Below, piece by piece: positions 1 through 6,969 of a DNA stretch of 64,000 nucleotides. The notes under the pieces are model-generated. The model was not told where the DNA came from. It did no database searches and was given only the letters and a program-made list of their open reading frames with translations. The number at the start of each line of letters is the position of its first letter. The stretch's first letter is position 1. Location: contig JBKHEA010000006.1 of NCBI GenBank assembly GCA_046541015.1, positions 1 to 64,000 on the forward strand, given 5' to 3'. Origin of the DNA: Liberiplasma sp046541015. GTDB lineage: Bacteria; Bacillota_I; Bacilli_A; Izemoplasmatales; Izemoplasmataceae. Position numbers and translations under genes: made by a program.

Positions 1-50
1 ACGGCCTTCTAAGCCGTCGGTCGGGGGTTCGAATCCCTCCCGGAACGCCA
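1..50 (+). tRNA. tRNA-Arg(TCT), 3' part only
   Basis: The window opens inside a tRNA. The anticodon stem ACGGC/GCCGT (1-5, 13-17) encloses the loop CTTCTAA, so the anticodon is TCT (Arg). A T-arm with loop TTCGAAT follows, then the acceptor strand CCGGAAC, discriminator G and an encoded CCA ending at 50. The 5' half lies outside the window. A degenerate copy of the last 30 nt recurs at 3902-3931. Confidence 0.93.
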
Positions 51-63
51 TTTAGATAGTGAG

Positions 64-149
64 GGATGCGAACATGACTTATAGCGTGTTTCGTATCCAA
101 AAATACATATCAAAAAATGAACAAGATATTTATTTTCTTGTTCATTTTT
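64..149 (+). terminator. Hairpins after tRNA-Arg, including a strong bidirectional terminator
   Basis: An imperfect stem GGATGCGAA (64-72) / TTCGTATCC (90-98) comes first. A second stem AAAAATGAACAAGA (113-126) / TCTTGTTCATTTTT (136-149) has A-rich and T-rich flanks and can terminate transcription in both directions. The second hairpin probably ends the tRNA transcript. Confidence 0.65.
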
Positions 150-176
150 ATGTTACCGATTACACACAATGAATCA

Positions 177-206
177 TTGACTCAAATGAGTGGGGGGGGG
201 TAAAAT
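177..206 (+). promoter_or_regulatory. Promoter with a G9 homopolymer in its spacer
   Basis: TTGACT (177-182) and TAAAAT (201-206) are separated by 18 bp, and the last nine spacer bases (192-200) are all G. Transcription would start near 213 and read into the radical SAM gene. Slippage in the G tract would change the -35/-10 spacing (G8 would give the optimal 17 bp), a known phase-variation layout in other bacteria. That it switches here is an inference. Confidence 0.55.
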
Positions 207-218
207 AAAGATAGTAAA

Positions 219-277
219 GTCTATGTTTGGGAGAACACTAATTTTTAAATATAGACGAGAAGTCTATATTTTTTTAT
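219..277 (+). promoter_or_regulatory. Candidate transcription attenuator (terminator/antiterminator) leader
   Basis: The stem AAATATAGAC (247-256) / GTCTATATTT (262-271) with loop GAGAA and a following T-run is a good intrinsic terminator just before the ribosome binding site of the radical SAM gene. The upstream segment GTCTATGTTT (219-228) is almost identical to the 3' arm and can pair instead with 247-256, giving a mutually exclusive antiterminator. No known riboswitch class was recognised. Confidence 0.5.
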
Positions 278-293
278 TTTAAGGTGGATGTGT

Positions 294-1689
294 ATGGATA
301 ATATTCAAGTGCTCGCTTTTAGGGATTTTTATATATTAATAAGTAAAATCAATGGTAATACAGTAACTATAGATAATGTAGTTTATCAAAATGAAGATTT
401 ACTAAAACAATTATTAAATGAAAATAATATGTATGATGAAATTGAAATAAAAGAAGAGTATGACAAAGAACTTTTCAAAACTATTTATATTAGTCTGCAC
501 ACTTCATCGAAATGTAATATGGCATGTACTTATTGTTTTAAAAAAGATAGAGATGATACCAATTTAACATTTGATGAATCAAAGAGATTCATTGATATGA
601 TCATTGATGAGTATCCAAATGCGGGAAAATACATTGTTGATCCAACAGGTAGTGGTGAACCATTACTTAATAAGAACCTCTTATATCAAATTGGAGAATA
701 CTGTAAAGAAAAAAGTAATGAATTGAAAAGAGAAGTATTGCCAATGATAGTTACTAATGGAACTTTACTAGACAAGACAATTGTTAAGGAATTGAGAGAT
801 GCAGGGATATTGTTTGGAATAAGTTTAGATGGAGATAAAGCGAGTAATGATTTCTATAGAATAGACTATTCTGGTAACAGTGTATATAAGAAGGTAATTA
901 AGAACATAAAAAACATAAAAGATAGATCACTAATGGGAGTAGCTGTCACTCTTACAGATAAAAATACTGATTTAGTAAAAACACTTAAACATTTAATCAA
1001 GTATTTTCCAACAGTTAGTATAAAGCCTGTAAGAAGTGTAGAAGGAAATATGGGAATCAATGAAAGTAATATTGATGAGATTAAGAAAGAGTACACTAAG
1101 TTATTCGATTTTCTAGTACATGAAACTCAAAAAGGGAATTTACATAGCAGCATTATTAAATGGTGATGACTATTTTGGGAAGTTTCTATTAAGAACAATA
1201 CTAAACCAAAAAGTATCTACAAGATGCGATGCAGGAATCGGAAGGTTCTCATTTGCACAGGATGGTAGTATATATGCATGTCCTGGGGCAATTGGAATAG
1301 ATGAATTAAAAGTAGGAAATTTAGAAGGAGGAATAAGCTATAAGAAAAGAGATAAGTTTTACAAAGTTTTAACTGAACGAGAAAAATGTAATGATTGTTT
1401 TGCAAGATTTGTATGTGGTGGTGAATGTATGGTAAGTTCATATTATTCAACAAATAAGATAAATGAAGTTGATCAAGTGATGTGTGAACTAAAGAAACAC
1501 CTATATAAACTAGCACTATTATTTAATCATATAATACGTAAAACAGGTTATTACAAAACTATTTACTTAGCATGTATAGAAAAGACGAAAAGATTTGATG
1601 AGGATTCCAAGGTTACTAAATACTTAGAAGATAATCCTAAAATCAGTTTCATGGATGTTAAGTTGAATAGAGATGAATTCAAAATTTAA
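294..1689 (+). pseudogene. Radical SAM/SPASM peptide maturase, frameshifted
   Basis: Two overlapping frames together make a protein of about 464 aa, a usual length for SPASM maturases. The first (to 1166) has the radical SAM cluster motif CNMACTYC near residue 75. The second (open from before 1120 to 1689) has the complete SPASM pattern: a Cys-Gly segment (CDAGIGRF), then YACPG, then CNDCFARFVCGGEC (CX2CX5CX3C) and a last Cys in VMCEL. Continuity across the frames requires a +1 shift between about 1120 and 1166; an extra base in the A5 run of CAAAAAGGG would explain it. ATG 294 is preferred over 288 because AAGGTGG (281-287) then has 6-nt spacing. Family members install thioether or other crosslinks in ribosomal peptides; no precursor peptide is evident here. 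Either a pseudogene, a sequencing error or a recoding site. Confidence 0.8.
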
Positions 1690-1700
1690 GGAGGAAATAA

Positions 1701-2564
1701 ATGAAGAAATTTATTACAATAACATTGCTTTTGTTTGCAAGTCTTTCATTTACAACTGTATCAGCATCTAATATTGAAAGACAAGAGTATGATAGGTTTA
1801 TTGAAACAGCAACCTTATTAGGCGTAGAAGTTGATGTTTCGTTTCAAGATTTCAAATCAGATTATTATAATACAAGTGGAATTTACCCAAGTATCTTTGA
1901 GTACACAAATGCTCTTATTCTAGAATTAAATAACTTCTCTACAACTGATGATTTGGTTGTAACTAGATCTTCAAGTTCGGGAGGATCATTACAGTGGTAT
2001 GAGAATATTATAGATAGAGATGGGAATGAACATATCAGTCAAAGACCAAATTACGATACTTGTGCATTAGAGAGTTATGCTAATAGAGGAGATCTAATTT
2101 TTGAAGATACCAAGTTTGATCATATTGCTATTATTGAGGGATGGTTCTATTCAACAACATATGATATGTATTATCTACGTGTGATTGAATCTACACCAAA
2201 CGCAAAAAGGTTTGATTATGATCATGATGATATTGGTGTTATAAGAAGTGTTTATGATTGTGATAGATATCAGGCTAGTAATGGTAATAGACTATTACAT
2301 GTGAAAAATTTAGATAGCACCACAACTATTGATAATATTATCAACTATTCAATCAATGAATTAGGTGATAGATATCAAGCTTTATTTACAATTGCTGATG
2401 CATGTGATGACAGAGATAGATGGTATTGTTCTCAACTCGCATGGTGTGCGTATAATGAATATGGGTTTGATATAGCAATTCATGATGGTGGTATGATATT
2501 GCCGAATGAAATTAGAGATGATGATATTATATCAATTAAGGTTCCTACTTATTCATCATGTTGA
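1701..2564 (+). CDS. Secreted permuted papain-like (YiiX/NlpC-P60-type) protein
   Basis: 287 aa with a clear signal peptide (KK followed by a hydrophobic run, cleavage near VSA-S at residues 20-23). The C-terminal half carries the permuted NlpC/P60 arrangement: GDLIF at 130-134, His141 in FDHIAII, and Cys243 in YCSQLAW, matching the His-then-Cys order of YiiX/YebB-like amidases. The first 100 residues are not recognised. It follows the SPASM gene by 11 bp with an excellent GGAGG site and overlaps the next ORF, so the three genes form one operon. The protein ends in Cys. A role in cell-surface peptide or amide hydrolysis is inferred from the fold only; whether it is a substrate or partner of the maturase is unknown. 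Confidence 0.65.
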   Translation: MKKFITITLLLFASLSFTTVSASNIERQEYDRFIETATLLGVEVDVSFQDFKSDYYNTSGIYPSIFEYTNALILELNNFSTTDDLVVTRSSSSGGSLQWYENIIDRDGNEHISQRPNYDTCALESYANRGDLIFEDTKFDHIAIIEGWFYSTTYDMYYLRVIESTPNAKRFDYDHDDIGVIRSVYDCDRYQASNGNRLLHVKNLDSTTTIDNIINYSINELGDRYQALFTIADACDDRDRWYCSQLAWCAYNEYGFDIAIHDGGMILPNEIRDDDIISIKVPTYSSC

Positions 2565-2836
2565 AAATTAAAAAGTTTGTTACTTATTTTTTAAGTTTAG
2601 TAGTTGGATTTATAGGTCTAATGATTTCTTCTACAATGTTGAGTAGTGATTACGTATTAAATGGAATAATGATTTTAGGACTTATTATCATTCCAACTCT
2701 TTATGCAATCATAAGCCTTATATCAGAGTTTCAAAAGCATCAATCGAAGCCTAAGTATAGATATTTAGCATATTGTTATTGTATTGGTGGGTTAATTTTC
2801 TTTATAGTAGTATATATAGCATTTTTGTTTTATTAG
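2558..2836 (+). CDS. Small three-helix membrane protein, unknown function
   Basis: 92 aa, Lys-rich N terminus followed by three hydrophobic segments (about residues 8-28, 34-55 and 72-92). Its ATG overlaps the TGA of the secreted protein (ATGTTGA), indicating translational coupling. No family was recognised. As the third gene of the radical SAM operon it could be an immunity, transport or anchoring partner, but nothing in the sequence proves this. Confidence 0.55.
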   Translation: MLKIKKFVTYFLSLVVGFIGLMISSTMLSSDYVLNGIMILGLIIIPTLYAIISLISEFQKHQSKPKYRYLAYCYCIGGLIFFIVVYIAFLFY

Positions 2837-3018
2837 ATCTTGATGCAATTATTACTTCATACCAAAATAGATACCTATAAACTAAAAAGTAGTAACCTCG
2901 ATTATTTGGGTTTTTAATTTTAAGAGAGGGAAGTGCTAAAATTATTGTATTAACAAAATCTAAGAAATCTATTCAAAAAGCATGAAATCAATTATAAACA
3001 GAAGAGAGATTATTATTA

Positions 3019-3046
3019 GGTTAGCCCTGTATGGCTAACCTTCTTT
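3019..3046 (+). terminator. Intrinsic terminator of the radical SAM operon
   Basis: Perfect 8-bp stem GGTTAGCC (3019-3026) / GGCTAACC (3033-3040), 6-nt loop, then TTCTTTATT. It lies about 180 bp after the last gene of the cassette; no gene was seen in between. Confidence 0.75.
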
Positions 3047-3142
3047 ATTGGACTGTGATGGAAAGTGAATAGTGTTTACCGGTGGTATCATAGGCATATT
3101 AATAAAGTTGAATGTTTATAAATAAGATACTTCCTATTTATA

Positions 3143-3189
3143 ATTGAACGCAACACATACCGGACAACCCTTGATATTGAACGCAACAC
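3143..3189 (+). repeat. Pair of 14-bp direct repeats
   Basis: ATTGAACGCAACAC occurs at 3143-3156 and again at 3176-3189, a 33-bp period. It lies in the non-coding stretch 2837-3401, which otherwise holds only two terminator-like hairpins. It may be a protein-binding or recombination site; no partner is visible. Confidence 0.5.
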
Positions 3190-3247
3190 GGTATAAAAGT
3201 ACAGAATTTAGGAATAAACTCGGTACGGACAAGACATTTAAAACTAT

Positions 3248-3285
3248 AATAACCAAGCCATTTAGGGATTGGTTATTTTTATTTT
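3248..3285 (+). terminator. Terminator-like hairpin
   Basis: Stem AATAACCAA (3248-3256) / TTGGTTATT (3269-3277) with a 12-nt loop, followed by TTTATTTTAT. It precedes the lipoprotein gene and could separate it from upstream transcription. Confidence 0.45.
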
Positions 3286-3401
3286 ATATAGAGCAACGGC
3301 CTATTGAACCTATGATCTATACTGATATCTTTATTATTATTGTCGTATTTTTAATATATTTATATGATAAAATTAAGGTAGGAGATGATTATAGGAGATT
3401 C

Positions 3402-3884
3402 ATGAGACTTATAACAATAGCTTTTGGTTTAGTGCTTTTTGGATTTAGCTTATTAGGTTGTGCTTCGTATGAATATAGTGGTAAGGCTATTAGTACTATA
3501 GAATATACTACAGTTGATTATTTTGGTGAGTATACACATGTGACTATAATTGATTTAGAAAACGGTGAGGTGCTACACAGAGAGTTTTTTCCTACAGATG
3601 AAATCATCCCTGATTATGAAGTAATATATACATTTGATGTTACTGAAGTTGATTCGTTTCTTAATCAATTTGATGCTTCAGGTGTGTTCGAAATGAAAGA
3701 TGAGTATGATACAGATGAGCACATTGATGATGGAGGAGGTTGGACACTTACAATCAATTATCAGGATGGAACGTTTAAAACATCTACAGGGGATAACTTT
3801 TGGCCATCTGATATCTTTGAAAAAGCTGATGTAGCGACAGTTGATTTGTATGGTGATGATTTGTTTGGAACTGGTAGAAACTGA
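3402..3884 (+). CDS. Putative lipoprotein, unknown function
   Basis: 160 aa from ATG 3402, which has AGGAG at 3393-3397. The N terminus MRLITIAF is followed by a hydrophobic stretch and a type II lipobox, SLLGC with Cys20, so it is probably an outer-face membrane lipoprotein. The mature part is acidic, with a Gly-rich GGGW turn and several beta-like segments. The frame is open upstream to a TTG at 3144 but has no good start there. The family is not recognised. It is the last gene before the degenerate tRNA 3' end and may be cargo of the same island. Confidence 0.6.
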   Translation: MRLITIAFGLVLFGFSLLGCASYEYSGKAISTIEYTTVDYFGEYTHVTIIDLENGEVLHREFFPTDEIIPDYEVIYTFDVTEVDSFLNQFDASGVFEMKDEYDTDEHIDDGGGWTLTINYQDGTFKTSTGDNFWPSDIFEKADVATVDLYGDDLFGTGRN

Positions 3885-3901
3885 GAAGATATATTCTAGA
3901 T

Positions 3902-3931
3902 TAGGGGATTCGAATCCTTCTCAGAATGCCA
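3902..3931 (+). other. Degenerate copy of the tRNA-Arg 3' end (possible attachment-site remnant)
   Basis: These 30 bases match 24 of the 30 bases at 21-50, including the T-loop TTCGAATCC and the terminal GCCA. No anticodon arm or acceptor 5' strand precedes it, so it is not a tRNA. A 3' tRNA end at both borders of an accessory segment is the usual footprint of integration into a tRNA, here with much drift and no integrase. Confidence 0.6.
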
Positions 3932-3944
3932 TATGAACTTAACT

Positions 3945-3970
3945 AAGCCATTTATGGCTTTTTTTATTTT
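3945..3970 (+). terminator. Terminator after the tRNA-end remnant
   Basis: Stem AAGCCAT (3945-3951) / ATGGCTT (3954-3960), short loop, then TTTTTATTTTT. It ends transcripts from the island before the arsR promoter. Confidence 0.7.
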
Positions 3971-4025
3971 TAGGGTCAATTTACGAGCCGTTGGTCGATT
4001 TTACTTTTTTATTGTCTAATTTTCA

Positions 4026-4072
4026 TTGACATTATTTTCTTATATGTTAATATACGTATATACGTATATAAT
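4026..4072 (+). promoter_or_regulatory. arsR promoter with overlapping operator palindromes
   Basis: TTGACA (4026-4031) and TAATAT (4048-4053) with a 16-bp spacer. The -10 and start region overlaps TATACGTATATACGTATA (4051-4068), two interlocked TATACGTATA palindromes. Such a site at the start of an ArsR gene is typical of autorepression: the metal-free regulator binds and blocks transcription. Confidence 0.7.
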
Positions 4073-4088
4073 AATATGAGGTGATGAC

Positions 4089-4442
4089 ATGGAAGGATTA
4101 CTACAATTAATAAAAATGCTTGGAGATGAAACGCGGTTAAGAATTATGATGGCTTTATATGAACAGTCTTTTTGTGTATGTGAATTGGTTGAATTACTAA
4201 ATGAATCACAACCTAAAATCTCTAAACACTTAGCGCGATTAAAAGATCTAAATCTAGTTAGAACCAAAAGAAGTGAGCAGTTCATTTATTATGAATTATC
4301 CATCGAATCAGAAAATCTTTTGGCACTTATTAAGACAATTAGTAGTCACTTATCGTCCTATGAAACGTTGAGGTTAGACTATGAACGTATTATGAAAATT
4401 AAAGAAAGACCGTTTAAATGTACACAAGGAGAGCTGAACTAA
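4089..4442 (+). CDS. ArsR/SmtB-family metal(loid)-sensing repressor
   Basis: 117 aa with the ArsR winged helix: LGDETRLRIM at 11-20, a Cys-Val-Cys element (Cys29, Cys31) at the start of the third helix like the ELCVCDL As(III)/Sb(III) site, and the recognition helix QPKISKHLARL at 41-51. A third Cys at 111 could complete the site. It is followed immediately by a permease and a CxxC protein, so it probably represses this operon until a thiophilic metal(loid) binds. Start ATG 4089 follows GAGGTGATGAC. Confidence 0.85.
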   Translation: MEGLLQLIKMLGDETRLRIMMALYEQSFCVCELVELLNESQPKISKHLARLKDLNLVRTKRSEQFIYYELSIESENLLALIKTISSHLSSYETLRLDYERIMKIKERPFKCTQGELN

Positions 4443-4443
4443 T

Positions 4444-5478
4444 ATGATAATTATTGACTTATTTTTAGAAGGACTCATTGCCTTAAGAGATTATTTCATT
4501 TTTAGAAGAATCATATCCCTTACGATTGCGTTTAGTTTATCAGGGGCGATTGTTGTGTTTTTATCACAGCAAGCCATTATTAAATATTTTGGGCCTAAAA
4601 CGCATAAAGGCATTGCATATATAATCGCTGCGATATCAGGTGCCATTTTAACAGTATGTTCTTGTAGTGTCTTACCGATGTTTGCAAGCATTAGAAAAAA
4701 AGGGGCAGGACTAGGGCCTGCGATTACATTTTTATTTTCTGGGCCTGCGATTAATGTCTTAGCAATTACGATGACGTTCTCACTCATTGGCTTTGATATT
4801 GGGGCATCGAGAATAATAGGCGCTGTTATTTTATCGATTGTTATTGGACTTATTATGTTTCTTCTTTACAATAAATCAGAAGTTGTTGAAGCAGATGAGC
4901 GTTTATTTACGGTTAAAGGTCCTAGTGAACGGGCTTTATGGCAAAATATTATGTTCTTCGTAACCTTACTTTCTGTATTAATTTTTTGGTATATTCACTG
5001 GATTCCAACCGTAATAGTTACCCTAATTTTAGTGGTTATTGTAATTAAATTATTTAGTCATGATGAAATTAAGGAGTGGGGAAAAGAAACCTTCTTGCTT
5101 GTTAAAAAAATTATTCCATTATTTATTATAGGGATTTTCATTGCAGGGGTTATTGGTGCTGTGCTGGATGAAGAATTTGTGGTAAGACTTGTTGGGAATA
5201 ACACCTATCAAGCGAACTTGCTTGCGGGAACCTTTGGCGCATTTATGTATTTTGCGACTTTAACCGAAGTGCCAATTGTTAATATGTTTATTCATACCCT
5301 AGGGATGCATAAAGGACCAGCGGTGGCTTTATTACTAGCTGGACCAAGTTTAAGTCTACCGAATATGATTGTCATTACAAAAGTTTTGAAATTAAAAAAA
5401 GCTATGACATATTTTATTTTAGTTATTACATTATCTGCGGTAGTTGGTTTAATCGCAGGATTTATAATAGGAGGATAA
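4444..5478 (+). CDS. ArsP/YraQ-type permease (UPF0718)
   Basis: 344 aa, about eight membrane helices. It contains the family signature CSCSVLP (Cys72, Cys74) followed by the GPAI/SGPAIN motifs, and a second, related half with TEVPIVN and LLAGPSLSLPN. ArsP members export trivalent organoarsenicals; other members of the family are uncharacterised. Location directly after arsR, with 1 bp between genes, supports metal(loid) efflux. The exact substrate cannot be read from the sequence. Confidence 0.8.
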   Translation: MIIIDLFLEGLIALRDYFIFRRIISLTIAFSLSGAIVVFLSQQAIIKYFGPKTHKGIAYIIAAISGAILTVCSCSVLPMFASIRKKGAGLGPAITFLFSGPAINVLAITMTFSLIGFDIGASRIIGAVILSIVIGLIMFLLYNKSEVVEADERLFTVKGPSERALWQNIMFFVTLLSVLIFWYIHWIPTVIVTLILVVIVIKLFSHDEIKEWGKETFLLVKKIIPLFIIGIFIAGVIGAVLDEEFVVRLVGNNTYQANLLAGTFGAFMYFATLTEVPIVNMFIHTLGMHKGPAVALLLAGPSLSLPNMIVITKVLKLKKAMTYFILVITLSAVVGLIAGFIIGG

Positions 5479-5479
5479 T

Positions 5480-5719
5480 ATGGAAATTAAAGTATTAGGT
5501 AAAGGATGTAAAAACTGTTTATTACTAGAAAAACATGTGAAGTTAGCCCTTGAAATGATGGATGCAAAGGCAAACATCGAACACGTGACAGATATTGATC
5601 GCATTGTTGAATATGGCGTCATGTCAACGCCAGCCCTTGTTGTTAATGGAGAAGTATTAAGTACAGGTAAAATTTTATCACCAAAGAAATTAGTATCGTT
5701 ATTAAGTGAATATCAATAA
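5480..5719 (+). CDS. Small thioredoxin-like CxxC protein
   Basis: 79 aa of the redox-active disulfide protein 2 type. The active site GCKNC (Cys10, Cys13) lies after the first beta strand and the cis-Pro motif STPALVVNG is at about 48-56. It starts 1 bp after the permease stop. Proteins of this kind often accompany YraQ/ArsP permeases; it may reduce the permease cysteines or hand over a thiol-bound substrate, which is an inference. Confidence 0.8.
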   Translation: MEIKVLGKGCKNCLLLEKHVKLALEMMDAKANIEHVTDIDRIVEYGVMSTPALVVNGEVLSTGKILSPKKLVSLLSEYQ

Positions 5720-5743
5720 AAAAAGGAGAAATCCTTTTTTTTT
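5718..5743 (+). terminator. Terminator of the arsR operon
   Basis: Stem AAAAGGA / TCCTTTT with GAAA loop, followed by a T-run, directly after the CxxC protein stop codon. Confidence 0.8.
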
Positions 5744-5799
5744 GTATTAAATTGTATATTATTTGATATAATAGTGCTAGACTTGAAAGAAGGCATAAT

Positions 5800-6453
5800 A
5801 TGAAAAAACAACTTATTTATAGTACAATATATCTTTTAGGATTTTTAACAACTGGACTAGGCGTGGTCATGCTTATTAGGAGTAATTTTGGCGCAGGACC
5901 ATGGGATACAACGGTTTATAATTTAAGTGCATTAATCAATATCTCTTTAGGTCAAGGAAGTGCTTTGATTAATGGAACTATTGTTGTGTTTGTAACCCTT
6001 GTGAATAAAAAAACTCGCTATATTTTTGTGGTGATTCCAATTGCAGGCATTGCTTTAAGCTTAGATTTTTGGGATCTTTTGGTTTTACCAAATTTTAATC
6101 CTGTCACAATCATAGGAAGAAGTTTAACGTTTTTATCTGGGGTATTTATTATTACTTTTGGACTAGGGTTAGTTTATATTACCCGTTATCCTGCGATGGT
6201 ATTTGAAGAATTTACTTTTGCGCTGATGAAACTTTTTAAAACAACAAATTTTTTCATTACGAGAATTTTTATTGAAACACTAGCAATTGTCTTAGCCATT
6301 ATCTTTGGTTTCTTAGCAGGAATCGGGTTTGGACAAGTTAATATTGGTAGTATCGTTTTGGCGCTAACCATAGGACCAATCATTGCGTTACAAATAAAAT
6401 GGCTATCTCGCGTTCGTGCTGTATTTGAAACGGCTAAAGTAAAAGAAGAATAA
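5800..6453 (+). CDS. YczE/YitT-like integral membrane protein, paralogue 1
   Basis: 217 aa with about five membrane helices. The start TTGLGVVMLIRSNFGAGPWDT carries the YczE-type signature of an R-(S/N)-x-(F/L)-G-x-x-P-(W/Y)-D-T motif, followed by LGQGSALINGT. A second member of the family lies at 54461-55087 with the same motif order (GVALVVRSELGTSPYDT, TIGQAT). The function of the family is unknown. RBS GAAAGAAGG precedes ATG 5800. Confidence 0.7.
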   Translation: MKKQLIYSTIYLLGFLTTGLGVVMLIRSNFGAGPWDTTVYNLSALINISLGQGSALINGTIVVFVTLVNKKTRYIFVVIPIAGIALSLDFWDLLVLPNFNPVTIIGRSLTFLSGVFIITFGLGLVYITRYPAMVFEEFTFALMKLFKTTNFFITRIFIETLAIVLAIIFGFLAGIGFGQVNIGSIVLALTIGPIIALQIKWLSRVRAVFETAKVKEE

Positions 6454-6476
6454 TTCAATTTACAAAGCATAACTAC

Positions 6477-6506
6477 TTGACTAAAAGACGGTTTTAGTGA
6501 TATAAT
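6477..6506 (+). promoter_or_regulatory. Promoter of the tRNA-Val/tRNA-Leu pair
   Basis: TTGACT (6477-6482), 18-bp spacer, TATAAT (6501-6506); transcription would start about 10 bp before the first tRNA. Confidence 0.75.
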
Positions 6507-6522
6507 TCTACTCGTCTTTACC

Positions 6523-6597
6523 GGAGGCTTAGCTCAGTGGGAGAGCACTTGCTTGACGTGCAAGGGGTCGTGGGTTCAAATCCCTCAGTCTCCACCA
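6523..6597 (+). tRNA. tRNA-Val(GAC)
   Basis: Acceptor GGAGGCT pairs with AGTCTCC and an encoded CCA ends at 6597. The anticodon stem CTTGC/GCAAG encloses TTGACGT, giving anticodon GAC. D-arm AGCTCAGTGGGAGAGC and T-loop TTCAAAT are standard. Confidence 0.96.
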
Positions 6598-6598
6598 C

Positions 6599-6684
6599 GC
6601 GAACGTGGCGGAATTGGTATACGCGCATGGTTGAGGGCCATGTGGGCACAGCCCGTGGGGGTTCAAGTCCCCCCGTTCGCACCA
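6599..6684 (+). tRNA. tRNA-Leu(GAG)
   Basis: Acceptor GCGAACG/CGTTCGC with discriminator A and encoded CCA. Anticodon stem CATGG/CCATG encloses TTGAGGG, anticodon GAG. The long variable arm (TGGGCACAGCCCG) is typical of a class II tRNA-Leu. It begins one base after tRNA-Val and shares its promoter. Confidence 0.96.
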
Positions 6685-6846
6685 TTTTAATCTAATTACG
6701 AGTTTATTTATCATGCCAAAGCCTGTTTTACGTTTTTGTTAAGCGGTTTTATGATAATCAAACTTTTTTTATTTTGACCAAATTGTTTATTTTTATTGTT
6801 TTTTGTGTCATTTCTAGATAGAGGCACTTTTCTCGCTATTATCAGT

Positions 6847-6877
6847 AAAAGTTTGGCATGATGCCAAACTTTTTTTA
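6847..6877 (+). terminator. Terminator in the gap after the tRNA pair
   Basis: Stem AAAGTTTGGCAT (6848-6859) / ATGCCAAACTTT (6861-6872) followed by T-run. It lies 160 bp after tRNA-Leu; no gene was seen in 6685-6969. Confidence 0.75.
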
Positions 6878-6969
6878 AGATAATTGAACATTGTTATTAA
6901 AAATTTACAAATGTGTTTTTTTAGATTGTTAAACGCTTGTATTTTATAATAACCTTAAGAGGTGATTTG

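Noticed and set aside
288..293. ATG 288 as start of the radical SAM gene
   Set aside because: The AAGGTGG site ends at 287, leaving no spacer; ATG 294 is in frame with normal spacing.
3144..3401. N-terminal extension of the lipoprotein from TTG 3144
   Set aside because: It has no ribosome site, crosses a terminator-like hairpin and the direct repeats, and would bury the lipobox. ATG 3402 with AGGAG is preferred.
3902..3931. A second complete tRNA gene
   Set aside because: Only the T-arm and 3' end are recognisable; the stem closing the T-loop is A-C mismatched and no anticodon arm precedes it.
3986..3997. AGCCGTTGGTCG, 11 of 12 matches to positions 12-23 of the tRNA
   Set aside because: Too short to separate from chance; not listed as an attachment site.
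6529..6714. 61-aa ORF on the minus strand over the tRNA pair
   Set aside because: It is antisense to tRNA-Val and tRNA-Leu; the DLNPHG and DLNPRP phrases are the classic false translation of tRNA genes.
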